NCBI RefSeq assembly: GCF_013170705.1
Contig: NZ_CP033334.1
Coordinates: forward strand, 1,054,001 to 1,118,000
Length of the DNA stretch: 64,000 bases
From: Mesorhizobium loti
Lineage (GTDB): Bacteria; Pseudomonadota; Alphaproteobacteria; Rhizobiales; Rhizobiaceae
Direction: 5' to 3'
The position numbers and the translations under genes are program-made. Positions 34,174 to 42,959 of this stretch are shown here, piece after piece. The notes under the pieces were generated by a model. It had not been told where the DNA came from. It ran no database searches and saw only the letters and a program-made list of their open reading frames with translations. Positions within the stretch are counted from its first letter, which is position 1. Each line of letters begins with the position of its first letter.

Positions 34174-34626
34174 ATGAGCGATCGCACCAAAATCACTCTG
34201 CGCCCGGCTATCGGTTCGGATGCCGCCGCCATCGCGACCATGATGCGCGCGTCGCTCAACGCTTTCGACTGGATGCCGGTGCTGCATACGCCGGAGGAAG
34301 ACCTCTTCTTCATTCGCGACATCGTGCTGCCACGGCAGCAGGTGACGGTCGCGGAAGCCGGTGGCGCGATTGTCGGCTTCATCGCCGTCAGCGGCGATTG
34401 GGTGGAACAACTCTACCTCGACCCGGCCTGGACGGGGCATGGCATAGGCAGCCGGTTGCTGATCGACGCGACCGCTGCCCTGCCGGTCGTGAAACTCCAT
34501 TGCTTCCAGGCCAACACCGGCGCCCGGCGCTTCTATGAGCGCCATGGGTTCCGTGCGGAAGCGTTCGGCGATGGCACCACCAACGAGGAAGGCCTGCCGG
34601 ATATTCTGTATGTCCGCGGACACTGA
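34174..34626 (+). CDS. GNAT family N-acetyltransferase
   Basis: A 150-residue acetyltransferase of the RimI-like type. VEQLYLDPAWTGHGIGSRLLIDATA carries the acetyl-CoA loop GHGIGS, and LHCFQANTGARRFYERHGFRAEAFG is the typical C-terminal half. The start at 34174 lies close to a hairpin cluster and no strong ribosome site is visible. It reads toward the ACT-domain gene on the other strand; the stops are 4 bases apart. Substrate unknown. Confidence 0.87.
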   Translation: MSDRTKITLRPAIGSDAAAIATMMRASLNAFDWMPVLHTPEEDLFFIRDIVLPRQQVTVAEAGGAIVGFIAVSGDWVEQLYLDPAWTGHGIGSRLLIDATAALPVVKLHCFQANTGARRFYERHGFRAEAFGDGTTNEEGLPDILYVRGH

Positions 34627-34630
34627 CCGC

Positions 34631-35044
34631 TTACCGAGCCCGTCCGTTCCCTGCCGCCAGTCCCCGCAACAAGAATATTGCCTCCTCCGCCCGCTCGGCC
34701 GGCACGAACAGATGATCGTGATAGAATGCCGAAACCGGATTGACGCCCATGCCGGCGCTGGCCAGCTGCGTGGTGATGGCGGCGAGGAAGCCGACGGCTT
34801 CCAGCGATGAGTGGATGTTCAGCGTGATCATCCGGCAGCGGAACGAGGCGGTCAGTCCGGCTGCCTTTGCTGCCTCCTCCGTCACGATCAGCGTCGTGCC
34901 CTCGCGCTCGCGGAACAGCATCACGGGGTCGAGGTTCTTCGGCTGGGAAACTCCAGGCGCCAGCGTGACAAAGACATAGATGCTGTCGAGCAGTTCCGGT
35001 GTCATTGACGCCAACAATGTCTTCAGATCGGTTTCGCCGGCCAT
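34631..35044 (-). CDS. ACT domain protein (ACT_3/DUF2241 type)
   Basis: A 137-residue protein of the double-ACT group (PF10000 type): MAGETDLKTLLASMTPELLDSIYVFVTL at the start, then LIVTEEAAKAAGLTASFRCRMITLN and FLAAITTQLASAGMGVNPVSAFYHDHLFV in the second ACT unit. ACT domains bind amino acids or similar ligands. I chose the ATG at 35042-35044 as the family start. No enzyme domain is attached, so it may be a stand-alone ligand sensor. Confidence 0.87.
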   Translation of the reverse strand: MAGETDLKTLLASMTPELLDSIYVFVTLAPGVSQPKNLDPVMLFREREGTTLIVTEEAAKAAGLTASFRCRMITLNIHSSLEAVGFLAAITTQLASAGMGVNPVSAFYHDHLFVPAERAEEAIFLLRGLAAGNGRAR

Positions 35045-35233
35045 TCTTCTCTTCTCGCCTGTCTCGGGCGGGCCATGGCCCGCAGGCTTCCCAGTATCCG
35101 CAACCTGTACATGGCGATAGTCCGCACACCGGGCGCGCGACATCGCGATGTCGCTGACGGCTGGGCTTGCGGATCTGGCGCATCGCACAATACAGGAGTT
35201 GAGGGCCGATGCCGGTCCGTGAAAGAGCCGCCC

Positions 35234-36139
35234 ATGATCGTTCGCCCGCGCCCCAACTTCCTGCAGCTGTTCTTCATCATGCGCGGCTCCGTGGTGCCGC
35301 GCATCCTGCCGCAGATCTTTGGGTTCGCCATCTATTCGGCGGTCATCCTTGCCCTGGCGCGGTGGTTCAAGCTCGATCTCGGCGTCTTCAACATCGCGCC
35401 GTTCGGATTGGTGGGCGTGACGCTGTCCATCTATCTGTCGTTCCGCAACAACGCCGCCTATGACCGCTGGTGGGAGGCACGCAAGCTGTGGGGCACGCTG
35501 GTCTTCGAAGTCCGCAACCTGGCGCGCGCCACCACCAGCCTGATCGCCGATCCGGCCGAACAGCGTGCCTTGCTCATGGAGGCGCTGGCCTTCTGCCATT
35601 TCCTGCGCGGCCAGTTGCGCAAGACCGACAGCATCAAGGACGCCCGTGCCTTTATCGACGCCGAAGCGGAGACGGTTGCAGCCTTTGCCAATCCGGCGGA
35701 TGAGATGGTCAGGCGCATGGGCCGGCGCGCCAACGCGCAGCGCCGGGCGGGCGAGGTCGATTCGATCGGCTTCCGCATCCTCGATGAAAGGCTGGCGTCG
35801 ATCACCGCCATCCAGGCCGGCTGCGAGCGGATCGCCGGCACGCCCTTGCCCTTCGCCTATACGCTGCTTGTGCATCGCACGGCCTACATCGTCTGCCTTC
35901 TCCTGCCGATCGGGCTGATCTCGACCACGGGCTGGGCGACGCCGCTGTTCACCGCGCTGATCGCCTACACCTTCTTCGGCCTCGACGCGCTTTCGGAAGA
36001 GCTCGAGGATCCTTTCGGCACCGAGGCCAACGACCTCGCCCTCGACGGCCTGTGCCGCGTCTGCGAGATCTCGGTGTTCGAGGCACTTGGCGAAACACCG
36101 CCGAAAATGCTCCCGGCCGAAAAGTTCTATTTCTCGTAA
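35234..36139 (+). CDS. Bestrophin-like (UPF0187) membrane channel protein
   Basis: A 301-residue inner-membrane protein of the bacterial bestrophin family, which forms pentameric ion channels. Motifs: FGLVGVTLSIYLSFRNNAAYDRWWEARKLWG (neck and first gate region), LPFAYTLLVHRTAYIVCLLLP and YTFFGLDALSEELEDPFGTEANDL with the acidic stretch typical of the family. Four hydrophobic helices are visible. The ATG at 35234 follows GAAAGAG. The ion carried cannot be told from sequence. Confidence 0.9.
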   Translation: MIVRPRPNFLQLFFIMRGSVVPRILPQIFGFAIYSAVILALARWFKLDLGVFNIAPFGLVGVTLSIYLSFRNNAAYDRWWEARKLWGTLVFEVRNLARATTSLIADPAEQRALLMEALAFCHFLRGQLRKTDSIKDARAFIDAEAETVAAFANPADEMVRRMGRRANAQRRAGEVDSIGFRILDERLASITAIQAGCERIAGTPLPFAYTLLVHRTAYIVCLLLPIGLISTTGWATPLFTALIAYTFFGLDALSEELEDPFGTEANDLALDGLCRVCEISVFEALGETPPKMLPAEKFYFS

Positions 36140-36271
36140 AATCCGCTCCGGCTTGCCTGCCGGTCAAAAGGCCGGACTGAAAAAACCAGCCCCCTGTAGG
36201 ATTGCCGCCTCATGCCGCGTCCTTGGTTCGACCCCAGCGAAAGGGGCCTGAACCAACCGGAGGGAACGTCG

Positions 36272-36682
36272 ATGAGCATTTCCGAAACCGCGCCTGTCTC
36301 GTCCGGCGCCTTGTGGAGCGGCCGTGCGCTCAGCGGCCTCATCATCCTGTTCATGATCTTCGACGGCGCCATCAAGCTGCCGCCGCTCGATGTCGTCACC
36401 CAGACGATGGTGCCGCTCGGCTGGCCGGCCGAGCCCAATGTCGCGCGCCTGCTCGGCGTCATCGGCCTTATCGCGACCGCGCTTTACGCAGTGCCGCGCA
36501 GCTCGGTGCTCGGCGCCATCCTGCTCACCGCCTATATGGGCGGCGCCATCGCCACCAATGCGCGGATCGGCAATCCGTTGTTCTCGCACACGCTGTTCGG
36601 CGTCTATCTCGGCATCATGCTGTGGGGCGGCCTCTATCTGCGCGACCCCAGGCTGCGCGCATTGATCCCGCTCAGCCGATAG
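36272..36682 (+). CDS. DoxX-family membrane protein
   Basis: A 136-residue four-helix inner-membrane protein of the DoxX-like family: LSGLIILFMIFDGAIKLPP, LGVIGLIATALYAVPRSSVLGAILL and GGAIATNARIGNPLFSHTLFGVYLG are the typical elements. CGGAGGGA precedes the ATG. Function in the family is unclear, with links to oxidative stress in some members. A repeat and an SRPBCC gene remnant follow it; DoxX and SRPBCC genes are often adjacent in related genomes. Confidence 0.87.
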   Translation: MSISETAPVSSGALWSGRALSGLIILFMIFDGAIKLPPLDVVTQTMVPLGWPAEPNVARLLGVIGLIATALYAVPRSSVLGAILLTAYMGGAIATNARIGNPLFSHTLFGVYLGIMLWGGLYLRDPRLRALIPLSR

Positions 36683-36692
36683 TCTCAGTGCC

Positions 36693-36740
36693 TTGACGCA
36701 ATTCCCCGGGAAAACCGCTTCCCACTTTTCCTGGAACTGC
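36693..36740 (+). repeat. Family C short palindromic repeat, copy 1
   Basis: A 48-bp unit beginning TTGACGCAATTCC and ending ACTTTTCCTGGAACTGC, with an AACCGCTT centre. Copies in the same orientation lie at 48657-48707 and 54660-54707. The ends (GCAATTCC.. and ..GGAACTGC) are partly complementary, so it can fold. Copy 1 lies directly at the truncated edge of the SRPBCC gene remnant. Confidence 0.7.
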
Positions 36741-36856
36741 GCGGCAGCCGCCCCTTCATCGCCAAGCTGATGGGCCTGTTCATGAATTTCGACACGCTGA
36801 TCGGCCGGGATTTCGAGGTTGGTCTCGCCAATCTGAAGCGCCTCGGCGAGGCATGA
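36741..36856 (+). pseudogene. SRPBCC-family gene remnant (C-terminal end only)
   Basis: The + frame ending in TGA at 36854-36856 reads FIAKLMGLFMNFDTLIGRDF then EVGLANLKRLGEA. The M-x-x-M/L-x-G-x-DF-E-x-GL-x-x-LK pattern is the usual C-terminal helix of SRPBCC/polyketide-cyclase proteins. No start codon and no N-terminal domain precede it; instead a family C repeat abuts the remnant. It appears to be the tail of a gene lost by deletion. The 304-base gap between DoxX and the lipoprotein gene holds only this remnant and the repeat. Confidence 0.65.
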
Positions 36857-36986
36857 TCGGCGTGGGACGATACTGCTCGCTCAAGCGAGAAAGGTCGAGA
36901 TTGTCATTCTCCTCGGGATCAAATCAGCCGTCTGAGAGTTAAGGAGTCGGCGGCGAGACGGCGACCCGCGTGAGAGAGGAACGAAA

Positions 36987-37250
36987 ATGAAGAGAATCCT
37001 GACTATTCTGGTATTGGCGACGGCGCTCGGTGCGTGCTCGCAGACGGAAAAAGGCGCCGCGGTCGGTGGCCTTGGCGGTGCTGCGATCGGCGCGGCCGTG
37101 GCCGGAGATCCGGTCCAAGGCGCTGTCGTCGGAGGCGCCGTTGGCGCCGTTGCGGGCGCCCTGATAGGCCATGCCAGCGAAAGCGGCCAATGCCGTTATC
37201 GCGATCGTCACGGCCGTGTCTATGTAGACCGCTGCCCGAGCGGCTATTGA
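36987..37250 (+). CDS. Small glycine-zipper lipoprotein
   Basis: An 87-residue lipoprotein. Signal sequence MKRILTILVLATALGAC ends in a lipobox (LGAC, lipidated Cys17). A glycine-zipper stretch follows (about residues 23-62: GAAVGGLGGAAIGAAVAG and a second GAVVGGAVGAVAGALIG), then a polar tail with two Cys (CRYRDRHGRVYVDRCPSGY). GAGAGG lies a few bases before the start. Such proteins sit in the outer membrane or periplasm. It converges on rpsP with a shared terminator between them. Confidence 0.87.
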   Translation: MKRILTILVLATALGACSQTEKGAAVGGLGGAAIGAAVAGDPVQGAVVGGAVGAVAGALIGHASESGQCRYRDRHGRVYVDRCPSGY

Positions 37251-37272
37251 CCGGCACTGGACTTTAGTCAGC

Positions 37273-37300
37273 AAAACGGCGGGCACAGGCCCGCCGTTTC
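37273..37300. terminator. Bidirectional terminator between lipoprotein gene and rpsP
   Basis: ACGGCGGGC pairs with GCCCGCCGT around a 4-base loop, flanked by AAAA on the left and TTTC on the right. It lies between convergent genes (stops at 37250 and 37322), so it can end both transcripts. On the minus strand it shows that rpsP is the last gene of its transcript. Confidence 0.8.
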
Positions 37301-37321
37301 GTCGATGCGATGAACCAATAT

Positions 37322-37723
37322 TTATTCGGCCGTGGCGGCTTCCGCCTCGGCGGGTGCTGCGGCAGCGGCGGCAACCGCGGCGGCTGCGTCTTCCTGCGCC
37401 TTCTTCAGAAGGGCTGCGCGTTCCTGGGCCTTCTTGCCGGGCTCCGCCTTCTTCGGGTTGGAGCGGGCGTCGCGCTTGGCAAGGCCCGCCTCGTCGAGGA
37501 AGCGCAGCACGCGGTCGGTCGGCTGGGCGCCGTGCGACAGCCAGTGCTTGACGCGATCGGCGTCAACCTTGACGCGCTCGCCGTCCTTCGGAAGCAGCGG
37601 GTTCCACGAGCCGAGCGACTCGATGAACCGGCCGTCGCGCGGCGAACGGGCGTCGGCAACGACGACGTGGTAGTAAGGACGCTTCTTCGAGCCCGCACGG
37701 GCCAGTCTGATCTTCAGTGCCAT
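37322..37723 (-). CDS. rpsP: 30S ribosomal protein S16
   Basis: A 133-residue S16. The conserved part [42 protein letters not shown] and [16 protein letters not shown] ends near residue 85. A rhizobial-type C-terminal extension rich in Ala, Lys and Glu (about residues 90-133) follows. It lies downstream of ffh and a chorismate mutase gene on the same strand. In many bacteria rpsP is followed by rimM-trmD-rplS; here a terminator follows and those genes are absent from the window. Confidence 0.97.
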   Translation of the reverse strand: MALKIRLARAGSKKRPYYHVVVADARSPRDGRFIESLGSWNPLLPKDGERVKVDADRVKHWLSHGAQPTDRVLRFLDEAGLAKRDARSNPKKAEPGKKAQERAALLKKAQEDAAAAVAAAAAAPAEAEAATAE

Positions 37724-37780
37724 TTCTTTTCTCCTAAAAGCTCTGATTTCGTTGATCGGTTGTGGCTGAATTTCTTGTCT

Positions 37781-37829
37781 GTGCATGTCGTTGTCCCAAA
37801 ACCGCTGAGCACTTTCGGGCGACATGCAC
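37781..37829. repeat. Family D palindromic repeat, copy between rpsP and chorismate mutase gene
   Basis: A 49-bp near-palindrome with ends GTGCATGTCG and CGACATGCAC and centre CCCAAAACCGCTGAGCACTTTCGGG. An inverted copy lies at 61862-61909 and a degenerate one at 23331-23375. It sits inside the probable ffh-aroQ-rpsP transcript, 57 bases upstream of rpsP, where it could affect mRNA processing. Confidence 0.75.
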
Positions 37830-37832
37830 CGG

Positions 37833-38141
37833 TCAGCCGGTTTTCGTCACGCCGTTGGCAGCGGCGATCTGTTCGTGGTGGCGGATCACTTCGCGGACGA
37901 CGAAGTTCAGGAACTTCTCCGCGAAATCGGGGTCGAGATGCGCGTCCTTCGCCAGCTGGCGAAGGCGGGCGATCTGCTGCTGTTCGCGCGCCGGGTCGGC
38001 CGGCGGCAGGCCATGCTCGGCCTTGAGCACGCCGACCGCCTTGGTGCAGCGGAAGCGCTCGGCCAGCATGTGGATGAGGGCGGCATCGATGTTGTCGATC
38101 GAGGCGCGATAGCCGGCCAGGATGGTGCGGGCGTCGGCCAT
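37833..38141 (-). CDS. Chorismate mutase (AroQ class)
   Basis: A 102-residue all-helical chorismate mutase that converts chorismate to prephenate for phenylalanine and tyrosine. The AroQ pattern is visible: [46 protein letters not shown], given here in parts ([31 protein letters not shown]), then [13 protein letters not shown]. The ATG at 38141 lies 25 bases after ffh. Its place between ffh and rpsP recurs in rhizobia although it has no link to protein targeting. Confidence 0.9.
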   Translation of the reverse strand: MADARTILAGYRASIDNIDAALIHMLAERFRCTKAVGVLKAEHGLPPADPAREQQQIARLRQLAKDAHLDPDFAEKFLNFVVREVIRHHEQIAAANGVTKTG

Positions 38142-38166
38142 GTCTTTTTCTTCGTTCACAGCTTCC

Positions 38167-39771
38167 TCACTTCTTCTTGCCAAGCCCAGGCAGTCCGCCA
38201 CCGCCGAGGCCGGGAAGCCCCGGAAGTTTCATGCCGCCGGGCAGGCCGGGCAGGCCGCCGCCGGGAAGACCCCCCGGCAAGCCTTTCATGCCGCCGAGGC
38301 CCGCGGCCTGCGCCTGCTTCTGCAAGGCTTCCAACTGCTTGGGATCCATCTTCGACAGATCGGGCATGCCGCCGCCCATCATACCCCCTGGGCCGCCGGG
38401 CATCATGCCGCCAAGGCCCATCTTGGAGGCGAGGCCGCCCATCATGCCGCGCATGAGGCCGCCGCCTTTGCCCTTGCCGCCCATCGCCTTCATCATGTCG
38501 GCCATGCCGCGATGCATCTTCAGGAGCTTGTTGATCTCGGCCGCGTCGGTGCCGGAGCCGGCGGCGATGCGCTTCTTGCGCGAGTGCTTGAGCATATCCG
38601 GATTGGCGCGCTCGGCCTTGGTCATCGAGGAGATAATGGCAAGCTGGCGGCCAAACATCTTGTCGTCGAGGCCGGCGGCGGCCATCTGGTCCTTCATCTT
38701 GCCCATGCCGGGCATCATGCCCATGATGCCGCCCATGCCGCCCATCTTCGACATCTGCTGAAGCTGCTGGGCGAGGTCGTTCAGGTCGAACTTGCCCGAT
38801 TGCATCTTCTTGGCCATCGCCGCCGCTTGCTCGGCGTCGATGTTCTCGGCGGCCTTTTCGACGAGCGAGACGATGTCGCCCATGCCGAGGATGCGGTCGG
38901 CGATGCGCTTGGGGTGGAATTCCTCCAGCCCGTCCATCTTCTCACCGGTGCCGATCAGCTTGATCGGCTTGCCAGTGACGGCGCGCATCGAAAGGGCGGC
39001 ACCACCGCGACCGTCGCCGTCCATGCGGGTCAGCACAAGGCCGGTGATGCCGACACGGTCGTCGAAGCTCTTCGCCAGATTGACGGCGTCCTGGCCGGTC
39101 AGCGAATCCGCCACCAGCAGGATTTCGTGCGGGCTCGACACCTTCTTGATGTCGGCCATCTCGACCATCAGCGGCTCGTCGATATGCGTGCGGCCGGCGG
39201 TGTCGAGGATAACGACGTCGTGGCCGCCGAGCTTGGCCGCTTGCACGGCGCGCTTGGCGATATCGACCGGGTTCTGGCCGGCAATGATCGGCAGCGTCGC
39301 GACCTTGACCTGCTCGCCGAGCTGGCGCAGCTGCTCCTGCGCGGCGGGACGCCGCGTGTCGAGCGAGGCCATCAGGACCTTCTTGTTCTGCCGCTCGGTC
39401 AGCCGGTTGGCGATCTTGGCCGAGGTGGTCGTCTTGCCGGAGCCCTGCAGGCCGACCATCATGATGACGACGGGCGCCGGCGCATTGAGGTCGATGGCGA
39501 CGCCCTCGGCGCCCAGCATGTCGACCAGCTCGTCATGGACGATCTTGACGACCATCTGGCCGGGTTTGATCGACTTGAGGACCGCGGCGCCGACGGCCTT
39601 CTCGCGCACCTTGTCGGTGAAGGACCGCACCACTTCCAGCGCCACGTCCGCCTCGAGCAGCGCACGGCGCACCTCACGCAGCGCCGCCGAGACATCCGCC
39701 TCCGACAGCGCGCCGCGGCCTGTCAGGCCGTTCAGGATGGAGCCAAGACGCTCCTGCAGCGATTCAAACAT
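38167..39771 (-). CDS. ffh: Signal recognition particle protein Ffh
   Basis: A 534-residue GTPase that with 4.5S RNA brings membrane proteins to FtsY and the translocon. The N domain covers residues 1-85, the G domain has GLQGSGKTT (107-114), DTRRPAAQEQL, ILDTAGRTHID and TRMDGDGRGGA, and the Met-rich M domain starts near residue 320. The last 80 residues are low-complexity Gly/Met/Leu/Pro repeats. The ATG at 39769-39771 gives the family start MFESLQERLG. It heads the ffh, chorismate mutase, rpsP run. No 4.5S RNA gene was found in the 283-base upstream gap. Confidence 0.97.
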   Translation of the reverse strand: MFESLQERLGSILNGLTGRGALSEADVSAALREVRRALLEADVALEVVRSFTDKVREKAVGAAVLKSIKPGQMVVKIVHDELVDMLGAEGVAIDLNAPAPVVIMMVGLQGSGKTTTSAKIANRLTERQNKKVLMASLDTRRPAAQEQLRQLGEQVKVATLPIIAGQNPVDIAKRAVQAAKLGGHDVVILDTAGRTHIDEPLMVEMADIKKVSSPHEILLVADSLTGQDAVNLAKSFDDRVGITGLVLTRMDGDGRGGAALSMRAVTGKPIKLIGTGEKMDGLEEFHPKRIADRILGMGDIVSLVEKAAENIDAEQAAAMAKKMQSGKFDLNDLAQQLQQMSKMGGMGGIMGMMPGMGKMKDQMAAAGLDDKMFGRQLAIISSMTKAERANPDMLKHSRKKRIAAGSGTDAAEINKLLKMHRGMADMMKAMGGKGKGGGLMRGMMGGLASKMGLGGMMPGGPGGMMGGGMPDLSKMDPKQLEALQKQAQAAGLGGMKGLPGGLPGGGLPGLPGGMKLPGLPGLGGGGLPGLGKKK

Positions 39772-40054
39772 CGATCGTCCTTCAATCTCGGTTCGGGTTC
39801 GATCCGAGAGGTAATGCGTTCGCGCCAACTGTCCAAGCAAAAGCAAAGCCCAAAACCAAAAAGCACCCGGGGGCGCACAGCGCTGCCGGGTGTTGGCCTC
39901 CAGGATCTGTTTACAGCACTTGGCCTCAAAGAGGCTTCGGCGTCCTGGTCGGCTTGCTCGGAGGGATACTCGTCGCGGAATTCGAGGCGTGTAGACAGGA
40001 AATCGGCCGCGGAGTCAAGACAAGGGCCGGCTCGCGCCGTTCCTCGCGCCCCAA

Positions 40055-41035
40055 TCAGCCTGCCTTCGCGCCGCTCGGGAGCTCGGCCGTGACCTTCAGC
40101 GGCGAGCGGGAAAGCAGCAGCAACACGATCGTCAGCAGGCTGCAGGCGATGCCGATAAGGGCGATGAGAATGGCATCCGACGTCATCCAGCCGGGGCCTT
40201 CGAGCGGCCTCGCGGTGAACAGGGCAAAGGAGTTGTAGCTCTCCTGATGCGAGATCAGCAGGAAGCCGGTCAGATTGTTGCCGAGATGGGCGCCCAGCGC
40301 CGCACCGAGGTTGCCCGTGGCGTAGACCACGAGCGTCAGAAGCAGCGCGAAGGCCGCGATCGAGACCAGCACGCAAGCGTTGATGGCGAGCGACGAAGCG
40401 CTGCTCCAGTGCAGCGAGGTGAACAGCAGGCCCGGCAGCATCGCCCAGATGAGCGGGCTCCTGAACCGGTTGGCCAGGCCACGCAGCAGGTAGCCGCGAA
40501 ACAGCACCTCCTCCGACGAGGTCTGCAGCAAAGTGAGCGCGACGATCGGGATCACAAACAGCAGCCAGGAGGACAGGCTGATCGTGCCACGCGCGATCTC
40601 CGGCTGCAGCAAATAGAGCAGGATTTCGGATAGGGCCGAGGTGATCAGCACCGCGACCAGTCCCTTGAGGAAGTCCGGCCACGAGACGCGCCGGCTGACG
40701 CCAAGCAGCGCCGACAGCGGTTCGCCATGCACCCAGCGCATGGCGATCCACAGGCCGATCCAGATGCCGGCGAAGGAGGCGAGGGCGCTGAGGATGCCGA
40801 TCGGCGAAGCGAGGAAATCCTGCATGCCGGAGGGCGAAGCAGCCGCCTGCCAGGCGAAGTAGGCATAGGTGCCGCCGAACAGCACGGCCGCGGTGGTGAC
40901 GGCCCAAAGCAGGACGACGACCAGCGTTCCGAGGAAGAGACGCAACAAGGTCGTCCTTACGTTCGGCGAGTGCCGGTAGCGTTCGAAGGCAGTGTCGTCG
41001 ATCGTCACGCTCGGTCCCTCGCCCGAATCCATCAT
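40055..41035 (-). CDS. CPBP family intramembrane metalloprotease
   Basis: A 326-residue multi-pass membrane protein of the CPBP (CaaX protease/bacteriocin-processing, ABI) family. The catalytic Glu-Glu-x-x-x-Arg is in SSEEVLFRGYLLRGL and later His motifs are SLHWSSAS and GAHLGNNLTGF. Seven to eight hydrophobic helices are visible. AGGAG abuts the first ATG (41035); initiation at the adjacent ATG (41032) is equally likely. Bacterial members process peptides or lipoproteins; no substrate gene is adjacent. Confidence 0.87.
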   Translation of the reverse strand: MMDSGEGPSVTIDDTAFERYRHSPNVRTTLLRLFLGTLVVVLLWAVTTAAVLFGGTYAYFAWQAAASPSGMQDFLASPIGILSALASFAGIWIGLWIAMRWVHGEPLSALLGVSRRVSWPDFLKGLVAVLITSALSEILLYLLQPEIARGTISLSSWLLFVIPIVALTLLQTSSEEVLFRGYLLRGLANRFRSPLIWAMLPGLLFTSLHWSSASSLAINACVLVSIAAFALLLTLVVYATGNLGAALGAHLGNNLTGFLLISHQESYNSFALFTARPLEGPGWMTSDAILIALIGIACSLLTIVLLLLSRSPLKVTAELPSGAKAG

Positions 41036-41192
41036 CTCCTGATCTAGCCGATGGGTTCGGAAATCGGAATCGCAATTCGTCAGGGATCAATGCGCAAGTA
41101 GACACATCGCGGCACCCAGGCGTTGCTCGGGTGCCGCGGGATCGACGGTCCCAGGCGTCGCCAGCGGCCGCTTGGGCGACCGCTGGTTTGCG

Positions 41193-41798
41193 TCAACGCA
41201 CCACGTACATGATGCGCCGCGTCTGTGGATCGATCAGCGCCGGCTGGCCGTTCACATAGACATAGCGGTAGTTGTAGTCGGGAATTTCGCGCAACTCGAC
41301 CGTGTCGGGCAAGGTGGCGCCGGTCACCACCTCGCCGTCGAGATAGACGGGGTCGAGGCGATGCGTATCGACATAGGTGCGTACCTCGGCCGGAGGCGGG
41401 GGAAAGGCGCCCTCGACCGGCTCGCCGGCGACGATCGCCCCGGTATAGTCGGTCGAATAGTCGCCGATGTCTTTCGGCGGCGAGACGACAGCAACGCTGG
41501 ATCCATGCGGACGCTGCGTCAGCACCACCCGGGTGCCGCTGAAATCGGCCGTCACATAGTCGGAATAGACCCAGCCCTGGCCGCCGGCTTCGGCGATGGT
41601 GCACCATTTGCTGTTTTCGATGCAGCCGTTGAGCGTCGCCGACTGGCCGGCGGCGAGCACGCCGATGACAGGATATTGCGGGCCGGGGCCGGCGCGCACG
41701 TTGAGATCGGTGACGGCCGAGACGGCGGCGTCGGCAAAGGCGGCACCCGACATCACGGTCATCATCCCGGCGATTGCGGGAAACAATACGGATTTCAT
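41193..41798 (-). CDS. Exported SH3-domain protein with DUF1236 C-terminus
   Basis: A 201-residue exported protein. Signal peptide about residues 1-23 (ending AAFADA). A bacterial SH3 domain spans about 25-85 (LNVRAGPGPQYPVIGVLAAG, CIENSKWCTIAEAGGQGWVYSDYV in parts). The C-terminal half holds DUF1236 (LREIPDYNYRYVYVNGQPALIDPQTRRI). Such proteins are frequent in rhizobia and probably bind the cell wall. The neighbours on the same strand are a CPBP protease and a zinc peptidase, both separated by gaps. Confidence 0.87.
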   Translation of the reverse strand: MKSVLFPAIAGMMTVMSGAAFADAAVSAVTDLNVRAGPGPQYPVIGVLAAGQSATLNGCIENSKWCTIAEAGGQGWVYSDYVTADFSGTRVVLTQRPHGSSVAVVSPPKDIGDYSTDYTGAIVAGEPVEGAFPPPPAEVRTYVDTHRLDPVYLDGEVVTGATLPDTVELREIPDYNYRYVYVNGQPALIDPQTRRIMYVVR

Positions 41799-41861
41799 GG
41801 TTTCTCTCCGTTTTCATGGTCCCTCGGCGGTGAAAACGGGGCAGTCGCGCATGCGTTCCGG

Positions 41862-42959
41862 CTAAAACGCCGGCGTTACCTCACGATTTGTTCCCGCGTC
41901 TTTCGGCAGGCCGGTCAGAAGGTCGTGAACGAAGGCCAGTTTTCGCGCCGTCGTGTCCGAAATGACGAAGGGATAGAGATCGGGCAGACCCATGCAGCGG
42001 TTGATCGAATTGGAGGCCTCCGACAGCACCAGCCAGCGGGCAAGGATTTTCTCGAAGGGCTCGGGCGTGTTGGCGGGTTCCGACGGGGCCGCCTGCAGTT
42101 CGCCGCCCGTGTCGCCCCGCGGCAAATCGTTGGCCTCCACCGTCTCAAGCCGGCCGAGCGGGAAGTTCAGCGCATGGACCATCTCCAGCGTGTCGGTGAT
42201 GTGCAGGTGGTGAGCCCAGGTTTCGGCCCAGTCCTCCCAGGGATGCGAGGTGGCGTAGGCCGAGATGTGGTCTTGCTGCCAGTCGGGCGCGGCACCATTG
42301 GCGTAGTAAGCCTTCAACGCCTGTTCGTAATCGGCGCGCTCGTCACCGAACAAGGCGCGGAAAGCATCCAGCCTCCGTGCATCGTCGCGGATCAGGCGAT
42401 CCCAGTAGTAGTGGCCGAGTTCGTGGCGGAAATGGCCGAGCAGCGTGCGGTAATTCTCACCCATCTCGACGCGACGCTTCTCGCGCTCGGCGGAGTCGGC
42501 CTCGGCGACATTGAGCGTGATCAGGCCATTGTCATGGCCGGTGAGGATGCGTTCGCCGCCGGGCCCACCGCCGATCGGATCGGCGAGGAAGTCGAAGGCG
42601 AGGCCAGCCTCGTCCGTGGGTGCCTGCTTGGGCGCCACCGGCAGGCCGAAGGCGAGCAGCGAATAGATGGCGCGCTTCTTCGCCGCCTCGACCCGGATCC
42701 AGCGGCGGCGGTTGCCGTCGACGGAGAGATCGGGGATCAACTGGTTCAGCCGGCAGGCACGGCAAAAAACCCGCCCAGGCTCGGCCATCCAGTTGCAGGC
42801 GCATTCATCGGCATTGGTGCACTGAAAGGTGCCGTCCGCGCCCGACAGGGCAAAGCGGGCGTCCTCGGGATCGTAGAGCACGAGGCTTCCGCAGTTCAGG
42901 CACTGCGCATTCTCGAAATAGAGACGGTGGCCGCAATGCGGGCAGTCGAAGAGTTTCAT
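41862..42959 (-). CDS. Zinc-ribbon putative zinc-binding metallopeptidase
   Basis: A 365-residue cytosolic protein. It begins with a zinc ribbon (CPHCGHRLYFENAQCLNCGS, residues 6-25), has a second Cys cluster (CTNADECACNW and CRACRLN), then a peptidase-type domain with HFRHELGHYYWDRL (HExxH) near residue 190 and a downstream HPWEDWAETWAHHLHI with possible third ligand. This is the PF10005/PF15887-type family. No export signal is present. Peptidase activity is inferred from HExxH. Confidence 0.87.
   Translation of the reverse strand: MKLFDCPHCGHRLYFENAQCLNCGSLVLYDPEDARFALSGADGTFQCTNADECACNWMAEPGRVFCRACRLNQLIPDLSVDGNRRRWIRVEAAKKRAIYSLLAFGLPVAPKQAPTDEAGLAFDFLADPIGGGPGGERILTGHDNGLITLNVAEADSAEREKRRVEMGENYRTLLGHFRHELGHYYWDRLIRDDARRLDAFRALFGDERADYEQALKAYYANGAAPDWQQDHISAYATSHPWEDWAETWAHHLHITDTLEMVHALNFPLGRLETVEANDLPRGDTGGELQAAPSEPANTPEPFEKILARWLVLSEASNSINRCMGLPDLYPFVISDTTARKLAFVHDLLTGLPKDAGTNREVTPAF

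Noticed and set aside
39772..40054. Possible 4.5S RNA upstream of ffh
   Set aside because: A hairpin CACCCGG/CCGGGTG is present, but the conserved GGAAGGAAGCAG-type loop of SRP RNA is absent.
38122..40092. 656-codon open frame on the + strand opposite ffh
   Set aside because: Antisense shadow of ffh; composition dominated by His, Ala, Gly and Arg.
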